A stretch of DNA of 64,000 bases, from contig NC_031480.1 of the NCBI RefSeq assembly GCF_000006565.2, forward strand, positions 4,189,529-4,253,528, read 5' to 3'. Made by a program: the position numbers and the translations under genes. This stretch comes from Toxoplasma gondii ME49. Lineage: Eukaryota; Apicomplexa; Conoidasida; Eucoccidiorida; Sarcocystidae. Numbering within the stretch: the first letter of the stretch is position 1; each line of letters opens with the position of its first letter. This document shows, in pieces, positions 35,201 through 45,944 of this stretch. The notes under the pieces were generated by a model. The model made no database searches. It worked only from the letters and a program-made list of their open reading frames with translations, and was not told where the DNA came from.

Positions 35201-37420
35201 GAGTCTGTACACCCCGTCGCGTTAGTGTCTGTTTCTTGCGGCGCTTCAGACCTCTTCAAGACGGAGACATTGTGAACATAGACATCACAGTTTTCTTCAA
35301 GGGCATGCACGGAGATTTGAACGAAACGTACTGCGTTGGCGACAATGTCGACGAAGACAGCAAACGCCTCATAAAAGGCGCCTACGAGTGCCTCATGGAG
35401 GCTGTTAAGCAGGTTCGCGAAAGCACCGACCCGGCTCTCGGGTGTATGTACACCTGGTCAGAGCGAAGCGCCTCCCCCTGTTCACTTTCCACGCAGCCGG
35501 AGCTTACTTGATTTCTCCAACTCTCGCTGCTGTCGTCTCTGCGCCAAGCAGTGACATTTCCCTGCTCTCTGTGGTTGCACTAATCTACCTGTGACGGAAT
35601 CCAGGCAATGTATACATATATATATATATATATATATCTGTATATATCTGTATATCTATATATATATATGTATATATATCTGTACATATATCTATATATC
35701 TATATATATATATGTATATATCTGTATATATATATATATATATCTGTATATATATATATATATATATGTATATATCTGTATATATATCTATATATGTATA
35801 TATATATATATATATCTGTATGTATATGGGGTGTATGTAAACCTATGGCCGCGTGTTGTGGTTCCTCTCTGACTACAAGGAGGCCTGTCGCTCTGGTTTT
35901 CTCCCTTCGTCTTCACGTTTCTTTACCGAGCGTTCCTCGCGTTTTTCCTCTGTCCTTTCCCCACAGTGCCGGCCCGGCATGATGTACCGCGACGTGGGCC
36001 GCATCGTCTCCGATGTCGCTGACAAGTACAAGTGAGAAAACGCAGAACGGAGACTCTGTGTGTGCGTCACGTCCTGCGCGCTTCCGCGCTACTCTTTCCT
36101 TCACTCGGTCTTGCCCGGCAGTCTCCGTTTGTTTCTCTCTTTCGATTTCTTGCCGTCGTTCCCCATGCGCTGCAGCATGCCTTTACACGTCCGTCGCCTC
36201 CGCTTCCTCAGCCTTGTGCTGCTGAACTGGCGTTCCACGTCTGCGAGGAACCTGCGCGAGGCTCGACGGTACAGTCTTCCCTCCTTCCGATGCCTGTCGT
36301 TCTGTCTTTGATTCTGCCTGGAGCTGGCGGCTCTCGATCTCGCGTCTCTCCGTCCGGGATCGCCGCGCCTTCTGTCCGTTCTCCAGCTGTCCTCTGTCGC
36401 AGTTCTCGGTTCACTGCTTGCCTCTGGACTTTGTTGACTCTGCCAGCCTCTCGGTCGTTCGGTCGTACTGCGGCCATGGCATCGGCGAACTCTTCCATAC
36501 GACGCCAAACATTCCTCACTATCGAAGAAACAAAGCAGTAAGACCCAGCTCCGGCATGTCTGCCAAGCTCGCAGCAGAGGGAGCAGTGACCCTGTGAATT
36601 CGCTTTAGCAACTCGAAGAGAGCCTGGCGTATGGAGGTCCGACGTCAGACTCGAGAAGCGGCGGGGGGTCCTCAGATTCGACCTGAGTTTCCAAACTCCG
36701 TTCTCACCACGTTAGATGTTCGTGACTGGAATCGACGAATGACATCTGTAAACGGTTTTGGTCGGTAGCGATCGCTACGCTGTACGAGGAAGAAGCGTTG
36801 TTCTCGCGCCAACCTTTTTTGGAGTGAACGGGGAGGCCGTCTTTCCACGACTTCCTACTTGCCTGGCGCTGACCTAACGGACTGAGACCAATCTCCAGTG
36901 ACGTTTGCCTCTTGTCTCGTCGTTTCGTTTTCTTGGTCGCCTTTTTCGGTGTCTTCTTGGCTCTCTCTGTCGACACCACCTGCGTCTTCGACTCGCGCCG
37001 TTGTTTTCTCCTCTGCCGTCTCTGGGCTGGCCTCTGCGTCTGCGCGCGACTTCCTTGTCTGTCTTTCCCTTTCCTTCTTCTTCGTTCTGTTCTCCGTTTC
37101 CGGTCTCTCTCCTCCCTTCTGTCTCTGTGTCTCCTCTCTCGTCTTCTCCACGTCTCGTTGCGCCTGTCGCACTGCTGTTGCGCCAGATCGGAGTCATGAA
37201 GCCTGGCCATGTCTTCACGATCGAGCCGATGATCAACGCGGGCAAGTCTGGAGACCTGCTCTGGCCCGACAACTGGACAGCGTGTACCATCGACGGACGG
37301 CGGTCGGCGCAGTTCGAACACACTCTGCTGGTCACTGAAACAGGCGTCGAGATTCTCACCAAACGCCTCCCCTGCTCTCCCCCGCTCGACTTCGACGCCT
37401 CGGCGTACGACAACTTGTGA
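32209..37420 (+). CDS. MetAP1: Methionine aminopeptidase 1
   Basis: Removes the initiator Met from nascent proteins on cytosolic ribosomes. Exons 32209-32513, 33384-33561, 34049-34263, 35250-35412, 35967-36031, 36447-36537 and 37187-37420 all join in phase, giving 416 residues (human MetAP1 is slightly shorter). Residues about 20-62 form the N-terminal MYND-like zinc finger of eukaryotic type 1 enzymes ([21 protein letters not shown]), a ribosome-docking element in the family. The pita-bread catalytic domain follows, with [56 protein letters not shown] and SAQFEHTLL. These supply the conserved His, two metal-binding Asp, His and two Glu. Every catalytic residue is present. The start is the first ATG in frame, just ahead of the zinc finger. 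Confidence 0.96.
32787..33085. repeat. 31/30-bp pyrimidine minisatellite with A-A-B pattern
   Basis: About ten tandem units in MetAP1 intron 1. Type A is 31 bp (tcctgtttcctctctcttct...). Type B is 30 bp and starts tccttttgctctctc. The order is A-like, A, A, B, A, A, B, A, A, A-like, which means the A-A-B triplet of about 92 bp was itself duplicated. Confidence 0.9.
35080..35124. repeat. (TA)n microsatellite in MetAP1 intron 3
   Basis: TA run with one CATATATATATG step, about 125 bp upstream of the exon 4 acceptor. Confidence 0.9.
35609..35827. repeat. (TA)n/(TCTGTATA)n microsatellite in MetAP1 intron 4
   Basis: About 220 bp of TA repeats interrupted at quasi-regular intervals by CTG or TG (ATATATCTGTATAT). 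It is followed at 35830 by a decayed palindrome GGTGTATGTAAACC. Confidence 0.95.
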
Positions 37421-37664
37421 ACCTCCCCGACGCGTGATCCAACAACCGGTTTCGCGACATGCAGCCCCGAGCGAAAATGACATCCAGGAGAAATCCGCCG
37501 TGGAACACCACGGATGGTAGTGGACATTTACCAGACAAAGGAGAACAACAGAGCGGAGGAGAGCAGAAGAGGACGATGGTAAACAAGGAATATGTTCTAT
37601 ACCATATACATATATATATATATATGCAAACGTGTGCCTGTGTGCACGCATATATAACTATATA

Positions 37665-37700
<36 letters not shown>

Positions 37701-38862
37701 TTAGCTAGATATATGGCATATGGAATATGCTTTGGGGGACGTTGAAAGGCGTCGTGGAAAGAAAGGTTTCTTCATGTGACCAATTGGTGTCGGTGCATGC
37801 GTCGTCGGGGACTGAGGGTGGAGCTGTTTGTTGGGGTCTCTTGGCCCGTCGAGAACTCTTGTTTTGGGACAGCACTGAGGCACCCAGGTTCGGGATGTCT
37901 GGAAACGGTGTTCTTTTCGCCAGACATCTGGTCAACTGAGAGTCATCCGCAGTCGAATTCTTGGCCATCGAAGGCGAATGGTTTTGCTCTCCGCGCTAAC
38001 GCTGGCTACGCCTGTCTCTACGGAGGAGGCGGTGTATCTACACCTGCCTTGTGGCGCTAGCAGGCCATCCGTCGCAGTGAGGAGAGAGGCGGATGTCGCC
38101 TCCTGACTTCCCTTCGCGTTTTTGTCTCGGCCGACCACAATCCGAGCGCGGTTGCGGAGGAACCGAAACGAAACTGAGGAAAAAAGACCGAAACACTGGC
38201 TCTGCGCAAAAGGACGAGCGAGAAGACGCGGACTCCACACCGCACATGCCGCCTTTCGACGAACAGTGCAAACATCACTTTCGAGAGCTAAAAGAGAAGC
38301 CGCAGAGTAACGCAAGGCTTTGCCAGTCATCAGAAGGCGCGCGGTACCACGGAGACAAAAAGCGACGCCAGTCTTGGCAAAAATATCTAAATGTCAAATG
38401 CGTTCCTCGCGAAGTCCACGAGCGACGGTGCCGGTCGAAGCGCCTCTGTGTCAGGTTCGAAGACCGCAGTGAGAGAAAACCGCGAGAGAGGACGAGAATG
38501 AAAAGAACCGCTGCATTTCAGCTTCAGAGGCAATATATGAGACAAAATCGTGACATGTCAAGAAGGAAGGACGGAGCAAAAAGCAAGACAAAAAGAACCG
38601 AGGACCAACAGAACAGCTTGTTCCTTCGAGAAACGAATCCCTTCCCGCTTGTCGCGTTTTCCCTGACACACCCTCGTCGTATGTTGCCTTCCTTCCTTTC
38701 CTTTCACCTCTTGTTCTTCTGTGTCATACTCTTCTCTTTCTCTCTTTCTTTCTATCTCTTTCTCTGTTTGGCTCCTTTCTTGTCTTCCTTGTGCCTCGCC
38801 GTCTTTTTTGCGAGCCTCTGGAAGTCCCCGCTTCTTGCGCCGGCGTTCCGCCGCCGTTGCCC
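37421..38862. other. Convergent intergenic spacer
   Basis: Lies between the stops of MetAP1 and the minus-strand gene at 38863. It holds a (TA)n microsatellite at 37603-37695 and a perfect GGTGTA-TC-TACACC palindrome at 38031-38044. No exon was recognised on either strand. Confidence 0.6.
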
Positions 38863-40645
38863 TTATCTCTCTGTGCGTCTGTCCTCCGAGTCAGCTGTCG
38901 CGTCTCCTCTTTGCTCGCGGGCTTCGCGCTGGCGCCTCGCCTCGAGGGCGGCGTTGCTGTCGAGCGCCTCCATGAGTCTCTTGAGCTGTCCACATCGAAG
39001 CTGCGCGACCGCAGCCCAGTCCACCTTCTTCTCGACTTCGCGCGCATGTCGTCTCGCCCAGTAAAGTTGTCTTCTCCGCTTCAGTACCAAGAAGCTCCCG
39101 CCCTCGCCGCGCGTCACACGCTTCACTCTGCGCTGATTCTCTCGGATACGACGAACATGTCCCTCCGCGACGCACATGCGGCTGTAGGTATTGGCAATCG
39201 CGTCTTTGCTGAGCGGCCGCGCAACGCAGAGACACCGCAGACACCCCGCTGCATGCGCAACGTCTTGACGCTCTCCACTGGCCGGTTAAGAGCAACGCGG
39301 GAGACAGTCTTTGCCGGCTCCGAGCCATGACACTCGCTGCTCCTCACACAAAGTTTCCACCCACTCAGCGTCACTCGGCGGCTGCCGGGAGCACTTGACA
39401 TGGATGCGTCTCAGCCACATAAACGCATTAAACATATTATATATATATAGATATATAATATATAGACACCTGTGCACAAAAACATATATAAATATATAAA
39501 TATATTTAAATATAAATATATAAATATATATAAATATAAATATATAAATATATATATATATATATAAATATATAAATATATATAAATATACATGTATGTC
39601 TGTATACTCATATATGTTTGCGTGGATGTCTTTGTAGACACGGATATGGATCTCCCTCTTTTTCAGTTGGAGACGGGACTTGCATTTCTGCCTGTCGTTT
39701 CTTTCGCTGCCTTGGTAGCCCACGGTTCGTCACTCACTTTTTTGGAGCTGTGTCCGGATTGACGAAGATGGTGAAGGCGCGAAGCGTCGTATCGCCTCCA
39801 GAAGAGGTCCTTGCTCTCGAACTGCATGCGCCGTCTCGAGAGAGGAGGTCGGACGACCGAGACACCCCCGGCGGAGGCAGTTCACAGCGAAAAGAGCATC
39901 CCCGCGAAAAAGAAGAGGAAGGAGACAGAGAGGAAGAGGAAGACGTACGAAAGGGCAAAGAAGAACAGGGAAAAGAGGAACAGGGAGCCGAAGAGGAACA
40001 GGGAGCCGAAGAAGAACAGAGAGACGAAGACGACGCGAAAGACGACAAGGAAGAAGACGGCAGGGCAATGAAGGGGGAGAAGAAGGAAGGCTCGAGGGCG
40101 AGCGCGGAAAAGAGAGAAAGACGCGAAGAAAGAGGAACGCGAGGAGGAGGCGAGGTCGAGTCCCCCCGCTGAGGAGGCCAGGAATGTTGCCCAGCGACGG
40201 TGTGCCACGGAGTATAGACACCCGAGTCGAGAAAAGCTTCCGAAGGACCGAAGACAAAGGAAGAGGAAGGAGACAGCAAAGGGAAGGCAGGACGCGAAAG
40301 GAACGCTGGGGATGGTCGGGGTATGCGCGCTAGAGCAGAAAGACTGGGGAGAAAGAGGAACGCGAGACAGAGCAGAAAACCGGCAGAGCGGCGTCGCCGC
40401 CGTCGACAAACGAGAGAAAAGCTGAAAGCCGAAAAAAACCCGTGGTGCGTCGGACGAAGGCGCGACGAAGGACGCGCGAGGGGAAAACTCGCAGATACGG
40501 AAGGCCGCCAAACCTGCATCACATCCCCGGTAGAAGACGAGCGAGAAGGAGAAAGACAAGGAGGAGAGGAAGAAGCAGAACGAGGGGGGGACAAAGCATG
40601 GGCCGGAGAACTGCGAAACGAACGAGACTGAAGAGCTGCGCTCAT
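38863..40645 (-). CDS. Protein of unknown function with a leader-like N-terminus
   Basis: Two exons, 39738-40645 and 38863-39208, join in phase (|gtgagt and gctcag|), giving 417 residues. About 50 residues of Ser/Arg-rich sequence are followed near residue 70-95 by a basic cluster and a hydrophobic segment (RRRRRRSAGFLLCLAFLFL), then ALARIP. This looks like a recessed signal anchor or the leader of an organelle-targeted protein. The middle is Ser/Pro-rich with a short repeat (CSSSAPCSSSAPCSS). The C-terminal 120 residues are well structured and basic: AFTIFVNPDTAPKNKDAIAN, RIRENQRRVKRVTRGEGGSF and QLYWARRHAREVEKKVDW, ending in TER and TAA. The basic helical tail would suit an organellar ribosomal or RNA-binding protein, but no family was recognised. 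In-frame ATGs further upstream (about 40764 and 40669) are alternative starts. Confidence 0.68.
39436..39592. repeat. (TA)n/(AAATATAT)n microsatellite
   Basis: TA-rich array with AAATATATAAATAT steps in the single intron of the 38.9-kb gene. Confidence 0.95.
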
Positions 40646-42259
40646 GTCCGGGGGATCGTGTAGACAGTTTTCCCCCATTTTCTCGCGGCATCTGAACGAG
40701 ATCTGCTTGTGTGCGAAGCCGGAGAAAAAAGCATAGGCTGCTGTCTCCTGAAGCGCTTGCATCGAACTGGATAATGCCAAGGACATCAAAGACCTCTCCG
40801 ACACTGACTACGTTTTCTCCTGTTGCTCTGTTCTCTCTGTACTTCCCAGGGAGGAACGCGCGACGGACTCGAAGCTGAAACGGAGACCCTCGCGTCGAAA
40901 GGAGAGCCTGGACGGCGAGGCGACGCAAAGAGGGAAAACCATGAGCAAGAAGAAGGGAAGAGGACAAAGAGGGGGAAGAGCGAGGAAGAAGAAGGGGAGA
41001 AGACGAAGAGGAAGAAGCACAGAGGAAGAAGAGGAGGGAGAAGACGAAGAGGAAGAAGCACAGAGGAAGAAGAGGAGGGAGAATGGACACTATCTTTGGA
41101 GGCGTGGAGGAGAGACTGAGAGGCGGGCGAAAGAGAGAAAGCGAATTTTTGATGCAGCACGAGAATGGAGAGGAAAAATGAGTTTTTTGAGGTGTCGAGA
41201 CACCGCGAGAGTTTCAAGATGCATCAACGAGATGAGCGAGCAAATCCGAGACCCTCCGCGGATTCTCAGGAAGGAGGAACCCTGTTAGCTGTACAATTGA
41301 TCATAAAGCCTATCCAGGAAGAAATAAATATCGTTTCTGTGAAAGAGGCTTTTCTCTCTCAATCCTTCAATCTCTCTGTCTCGTCCGCCACCCGCGCGCT
41401 GCATCTTTCAGTCGCTGCGACAGCCGCAGATGCTCCTCCGCGTCCTCAGCGCAGACGCAGTTTCGTCGGCGTTCACTTGAGTTTGAAGAAAGGCCATCCA
41501 AAACGCGAAAGAAGAACGCGCCTCTCCCGGCTTCTCTCGCTGCGAATGTGTATACAAGTTTATATAATACATGTACATATACGCAGACGAGAGGGGGTTG
41601 CGCGCGCGCGTCTCTCGCGTTCTCCCGACGCCGCGAGCGCTTTTTCGCATGGCGTTTTTCCTCGTTTCCCCGTTCGGTCGCTCTCCCCGCTCTCCTCTGT
41701 GAGGCTTTCCTTCTCTTCCTCGGCATTCGTTCACACGTCCTCTTCGCTCTTCTCGAGACGCGAGAAATTCGTTCTTCGGCGCGAGTCTCCGCAAACTCCA
41801 GCTCTGGCCCGTCCGTGCGACGCCGCGCTGTCTTGCGTTTTGTCTTCCGGAGGGTGGCGAGCTTCGCCTCTCCACGCAGGAAAGGCTGCGAAAGAATCTG
41901 GCGAAAGATCTTGGAGAGAACGAAGCGCCGGCCAAGAAGGTGTGGATGGGAAAAAACGCGGGAGCCTCGTCATACGGTCATGTCAATCTGACAACGTCGG
42001 ACGAGAGAAAAGGCGTCGCTTTTGGGAGGGCAAAGAGGCCGCTCAAGAACGACGCGGAGAGTTTTGCCGGACGGCCAAGCGTTCCTCTTTTTTCGACTTC
42101 TTCTTCTACCTCCGAAGAGCTCCTCCTCGAGTGACTTTCCGTCCCTGAGTTCCTCGCCTGTCCCCCTTTTTTTTCTCTCTCTCTCTCCTCGGCTGCTCCC
42201 AGCCTCTCAGGCCTTCACACTGAGGAAGGAGACACTGGGAGACTCCTCCTCCTTCTCCC
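40646..42259. promoter_or_regulatory. Divergent upstream region of the 40.6-kb gene and the VTT gene
   Basis: GA-rich near the minus-strand start (including a 41-bp direct repeat at 40999-41080) and CT-rich near the plus-strand start, mirroring the MFS/MetAP1 spacer. Plus-strand open frames at 41165-42148 read through it but show no conserved sequence. A short ACATGTACATAT cluster lies near 41570. Confidence 0.5.
40999..41080. repeat. 41-bp GA-rich direct repeat, two copies
   Basis: The unit gaagacgaagaggaagaagc... is duplicated exactly in tandem. Confidence 0.9.
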
Positions 42260-43538
42260 ATGGCAGGTTCTTCTTGCGCCGACGGCGGCTCTGGCCGCTC
42301 GGCTTCTTGCGCCCCTCGGGAGGACGGCGAGAGGTCTCGCGCTTCTCGCCTCTCCAAGAGGAAACTCGACTCGTCCTCCTCTCCCTCGCCTCCCTCTTCT
42401 TCTCCATTTTCCCCCTCTCCGCCGTCTTCCTCCTCGCCTGCGTCTCCTTGCCCTTGTTCCCTCCTTGGTTCTCCCTCCTCTTCTCCCCGTTGCTCTCCCT
42501 CCTCTTCTCCCCTTTGTTCTCCCTCGTATTCTCGCGCCTCGCAGGGTTTGCTGCAGCGCGGCGAGGCGGCCGCGCTGGCGAGGCTGCTGGTTCTGGTTCT
42601 CGCACTCGGCGGCGCCTTCTGTCTGGCACGACATGTTTCTTTTCTCCAGCTGTTCAAAGACTTCCTCACGGACCCCAGTCGTCCCCGCGGCGAGGGAGAA
42701 GGCGGCCGCGCAGCGCTCGCGCATGCAGACCCCGGAAGCGCGCAGGTCGCTCGTGCTGGCCTCTTCGTCCTTCTCTACGCGGTCGTAAGCAATCGCAGCA
42801 AAGCAGGCAAACGGATCCTGGACGCCAGTCGAGAATCGGAGGCGAACGACGTCTTCATTGTCCACGGAAATGTCGGGGATCAACATCTCCAAGAAGCCGT
42901 TCTCGGCTTTACTCGAACCCGCTAGATAGGCGTCATTAAGTACATAAATAAGGCGGCATACACAGATGCAAAATGCGCGCCAGGACATGATAAGAGAGTC
43001 CAATCCAAATCCGCGCGTTCCGTAGTCATCGGAGGGTGTGTGTCGTGCCGATACCTGGTTGATGCAGCTGCAGCAGGCATGGTTTTTTCCTCTTCTTATG
43101 TATTTCAATAAATATACACATGCGTATGTAATTATAAACACAAGGAACTATGTATGTGCAGGTTTATGTTTCCTTGTTGAAAAGGGAGTCTCTGTTTCTT
43201 GCAGTGCCGGTGCTGCTGAGATCTCTTCTTCGACTTTCGTCTCTTTTCTCGACTCTTCTTCAGGGCGGCGTTTTGTTCGTCCCCGCGCCGATCATGTCTG
43301 TCGCAGCAGGCGCTCTCTTCCCTGACAACTTCCTTCTTCCAGTCTGCCTCATTCTCGTCGGTGAGACCAAAATCGTTTTCATGAACGTCGTAGAAACTCC
43401 TCTCTCAGCTGTACGCGTCGTCTCTCCATCAACTCAGAACGGGAGAGAAAAGACCTCGCCGGCCTCTCGGCAACGTCCGCTCATCTCCTCTCAGATCGGA
43501 ACAGCGATGCGTACTCCGCGTGATGTCAGATATACATC

Positions 43539-43569
<31 letters not shown>

Positions 43570-43613
43570 GTTATATGTACATTTATATGTTATAAGGAGG
43601 GGAAGGATCACAT

Positions 43614-43645
<32 letters not shown>

Positions 43646-44075
43646 GTACATGTAGATTCATATGCATGTGAGATCCTATGTAAACATATAGCCAAAGAGA
43701 GACGTTGGTGCGCATGGACGCAGAAGGAGAGACAGCTTTCCTGAGAAGCATGTACGCATCCACAGGGAGGAGTAGTGAGAACTACAGGCGACTGAGGTCT
43801 GTTTTTTCAGCTCTTTAGCACCCCAAGGAGTATTGCTGCATGCGGCTCTCTGGATGTTCAGGAAGTCTCTCTGGGGCGTGCCTCTCTTTCCTTTTTGCGC
43901 GTTTCCTGCTCCGGAGTCTCGTCGTACGCTTCGTCGTCGCAAAGCGTCCGATTCTGCGTGCTGTGGACTTCGCCAGTAAGCGAAAAAAGTCAATTCATTC
44001 CGTTTTCTCCCGTCAGCGTCAAGCTCCACCCCTCTCGTCCCCACCTGGCTTGATGCCTCTGTGCCTCTCAACACT

Positions 44076-44113
<38 letters not shown>

Positions 44114-45049
44114 TATGTTATATATTATATTATATATTATATATATAATATATATATATATATATTATATGTATATATATCTGACTAGATGCAGGTTTGG
44201 GGTGGACGGTGAGCTCACTTGAGTATCGATGTATACGTCTGCGTTCGTATTGTAACAGCAGTTCGTGGATTGGTAGGCATGAGAAAGTTTGTGAATGTCT
44301 TCGTACAAATGCATTCATGGATATTCACCATATATGCATATATATATACATATATATACATATATATATATAAATATAAATGTGTCAATTTTATGGGTAG
44401 ATGAAGATTTTAGAGGAGCTGCATGCAGGGCTGTGTGTGTTTTCTCAGTTCGGAAGGAAGGAATCAAAGTTCTTTTGTGTGCGCGAATGGTTCTTCCGTA
44501 CACTTTGAATAATTACTTCCTTGGCGTGACGGGTGTCTCCCTCTGGTAAGTGCGAGAAACCGTTTCTGGAGAAAACGAGCATTCGTCGGTTTGCTTCAGA
44601 CAAGAACTCTGCGGTGGGAGAGAGGCGTTCTGCATGCGGTTTCGGGGATCTCCTGCTTCCGGTGTTCTGCTCTCCATCGCTGTGGTTCTCGACCTTGTCG
44701 GTTTCGGCCTCTCGCAACTCTCTGCCGTTCTTGTGGCGGTTTCCTCGACGTCCGTCGCACTCCCCTCCTGCGGGTCTCCCCTCTTTCGAAGGGAGTCCGC
44801 GGCGCCGGTGCTGGCCTTTCGCATGCCTGTTTTCCTCTTCGATCGAGAGACGGGCAAGCACGGAGAAATACTCCGTTCAAGAGCGCAGGCAGTCGTGTAC
44901 CAAGGAAGAGACCGAGGGCGTTCCCCCTGGAAAGCGACCGCTGTAGAGAGACAGATCGAGTGGACCGGACAAAGATGTATGTGCGCAGATGTGAAGCAGG
45001 CAGATACTAGAGTCATTTGGATACAAAGTCCTGCATTTACATACATACA

Positions 45050-45093
<44 letters not shown>

Positions 45094-45944
45094 TGTATGG
45101 TGTTGTTTAGTGTCTCTTTCTGTATGGGTCGTCATATTCGCATGCGTTTCTGGACATAATCTCAGGGAATTCGCTCTTGCGACCTTCCTCACGGGGGTTC
45201 CCTTTGCGGTCGCCTATGCGGCAATCGGAGCCGAGCTTCGCGACCTGGACTCGAGTGAGCTCGTCATAAAAAAATATGGAGAGCTTTGTTTTGCGTTCTG
45301 CTTTTTGCTGCTTCTCCAAGCCATGCGCTCCACTGTGTGTTGTCTGTCTGTCTGTGTCCCCACGGGGGTGTTCTCTTGGGAGAAATCTGGTTTTTTCTGC
45401 GAGTTTGGAGACCCCCGCAGTGCGCGTCGCTCGAGCGTTTCAGCGCCTCTCCAGTGTGGCGCTCTCTCCGTCATTCTGGTGGAAACGCCGGGTGCTGGCT
45501 TCTCTCGGATGCTGCCTTCTCTCGGATGCTGGCTTCTCTCGGATGCTGCCTCGTCTTGCCTTCTGCATGCGGACGTTTCCAGTGTACCTTGTCGAGTGGA
45601 GCTTGCGGACCTGCGTCTGCCGTTCTGCATCCTTTTCTCTGTCGTTCTGCGGCGTATCCTGCGTGCTGCCGGAATTCGCAGTTTTCTTGGGCGCGTCTGT
45701 CTCCCCGTCTTCGCCGGATTCACCTGCTCTGTCGGTCTCGTCTTTCCTCGCGTCGAAACTCTCCGGTGGCGGACTGAAGTCGGTGATGGTCGTCGCTGCA
45801 TGCGCGCTGCTCTTCGCGGGTGTACACACAGTCAAGAACATCGCGCGTGAGGTTCTGTCACAAGCGGCGGAAGACCTCGACGCCCGCGAGTCAGAGAAGC
45901 TGTTGAACCGAGAGGACGAAGAGAAACTGAAGCGCGGCGAGTAG
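42260..45944 (+). CDS. VTT-domain (DedA/TVP38/TMEM64-like) membrane protein
   Basis: Exons 42260-42784, 43264-43360, 43862-43975, 44449-44545, 45166-45254 and 45682-45944 join in phase, giving 394 residues. Residues 1-100 are a Ser/Pro low-complexity leader. The first membrane segment is near 105-125 (LLVLVLALGGAFCLA). The VTT core follows: GLFVLLYAV, GGVLFVPAPIMSVAAGALFP, SGACLSFLFARFLLRSLVVR, EGIKVLLCARMVLPYTLNNY, FLGVTGVSLW and EFALATFLTGVPFAVAYAAI. These are the order and key positions of the VTT family: Pro-rich re-entrant loop, GxxxxFxxxR, R-x5-P-xx-x-NY-xxG. A last helix (VMVVAACALLFAGVHTV) precedes an acidic, lysine-rich tail ending KLKRGE. VTT proteins include lipid scramblases and Golgi or endosomal membrane proteins. 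Location and activity here are inferred from the family only. Confidence 0.88.
43530..43650. repeat. (TA)n microsatellites in VTT intron 2
   Basis: Two TA-rich blocks flank a unique stretch of about 40 bp (43570-43610). Confidence 0.9.
44078..44182. repeat. (TA)n/(TTATATTATA)n microsatellite
   Basis: In VTT intron 3. The TA run is interrupted by several ATTATATT steps, unlike the other microsatellites in the window. A second small block follows at 44336-44375. Confidence 0.9.
45054..45092. repeat. (TA)n microsatellite in VTT intron 4
   Basis: Pure AT run about 75 bp upstream of the exon 5 acceptor. Confidence 0.9.
45498..45548. repeat. 17-bp tandem repeat, three units
   Basis: Units read (g/c)cttctctcggatgctg and differ only at the first base. 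They lie in VTT intron 5, about 130 bp upstream of the last acceptor. Confidence 0.92.
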
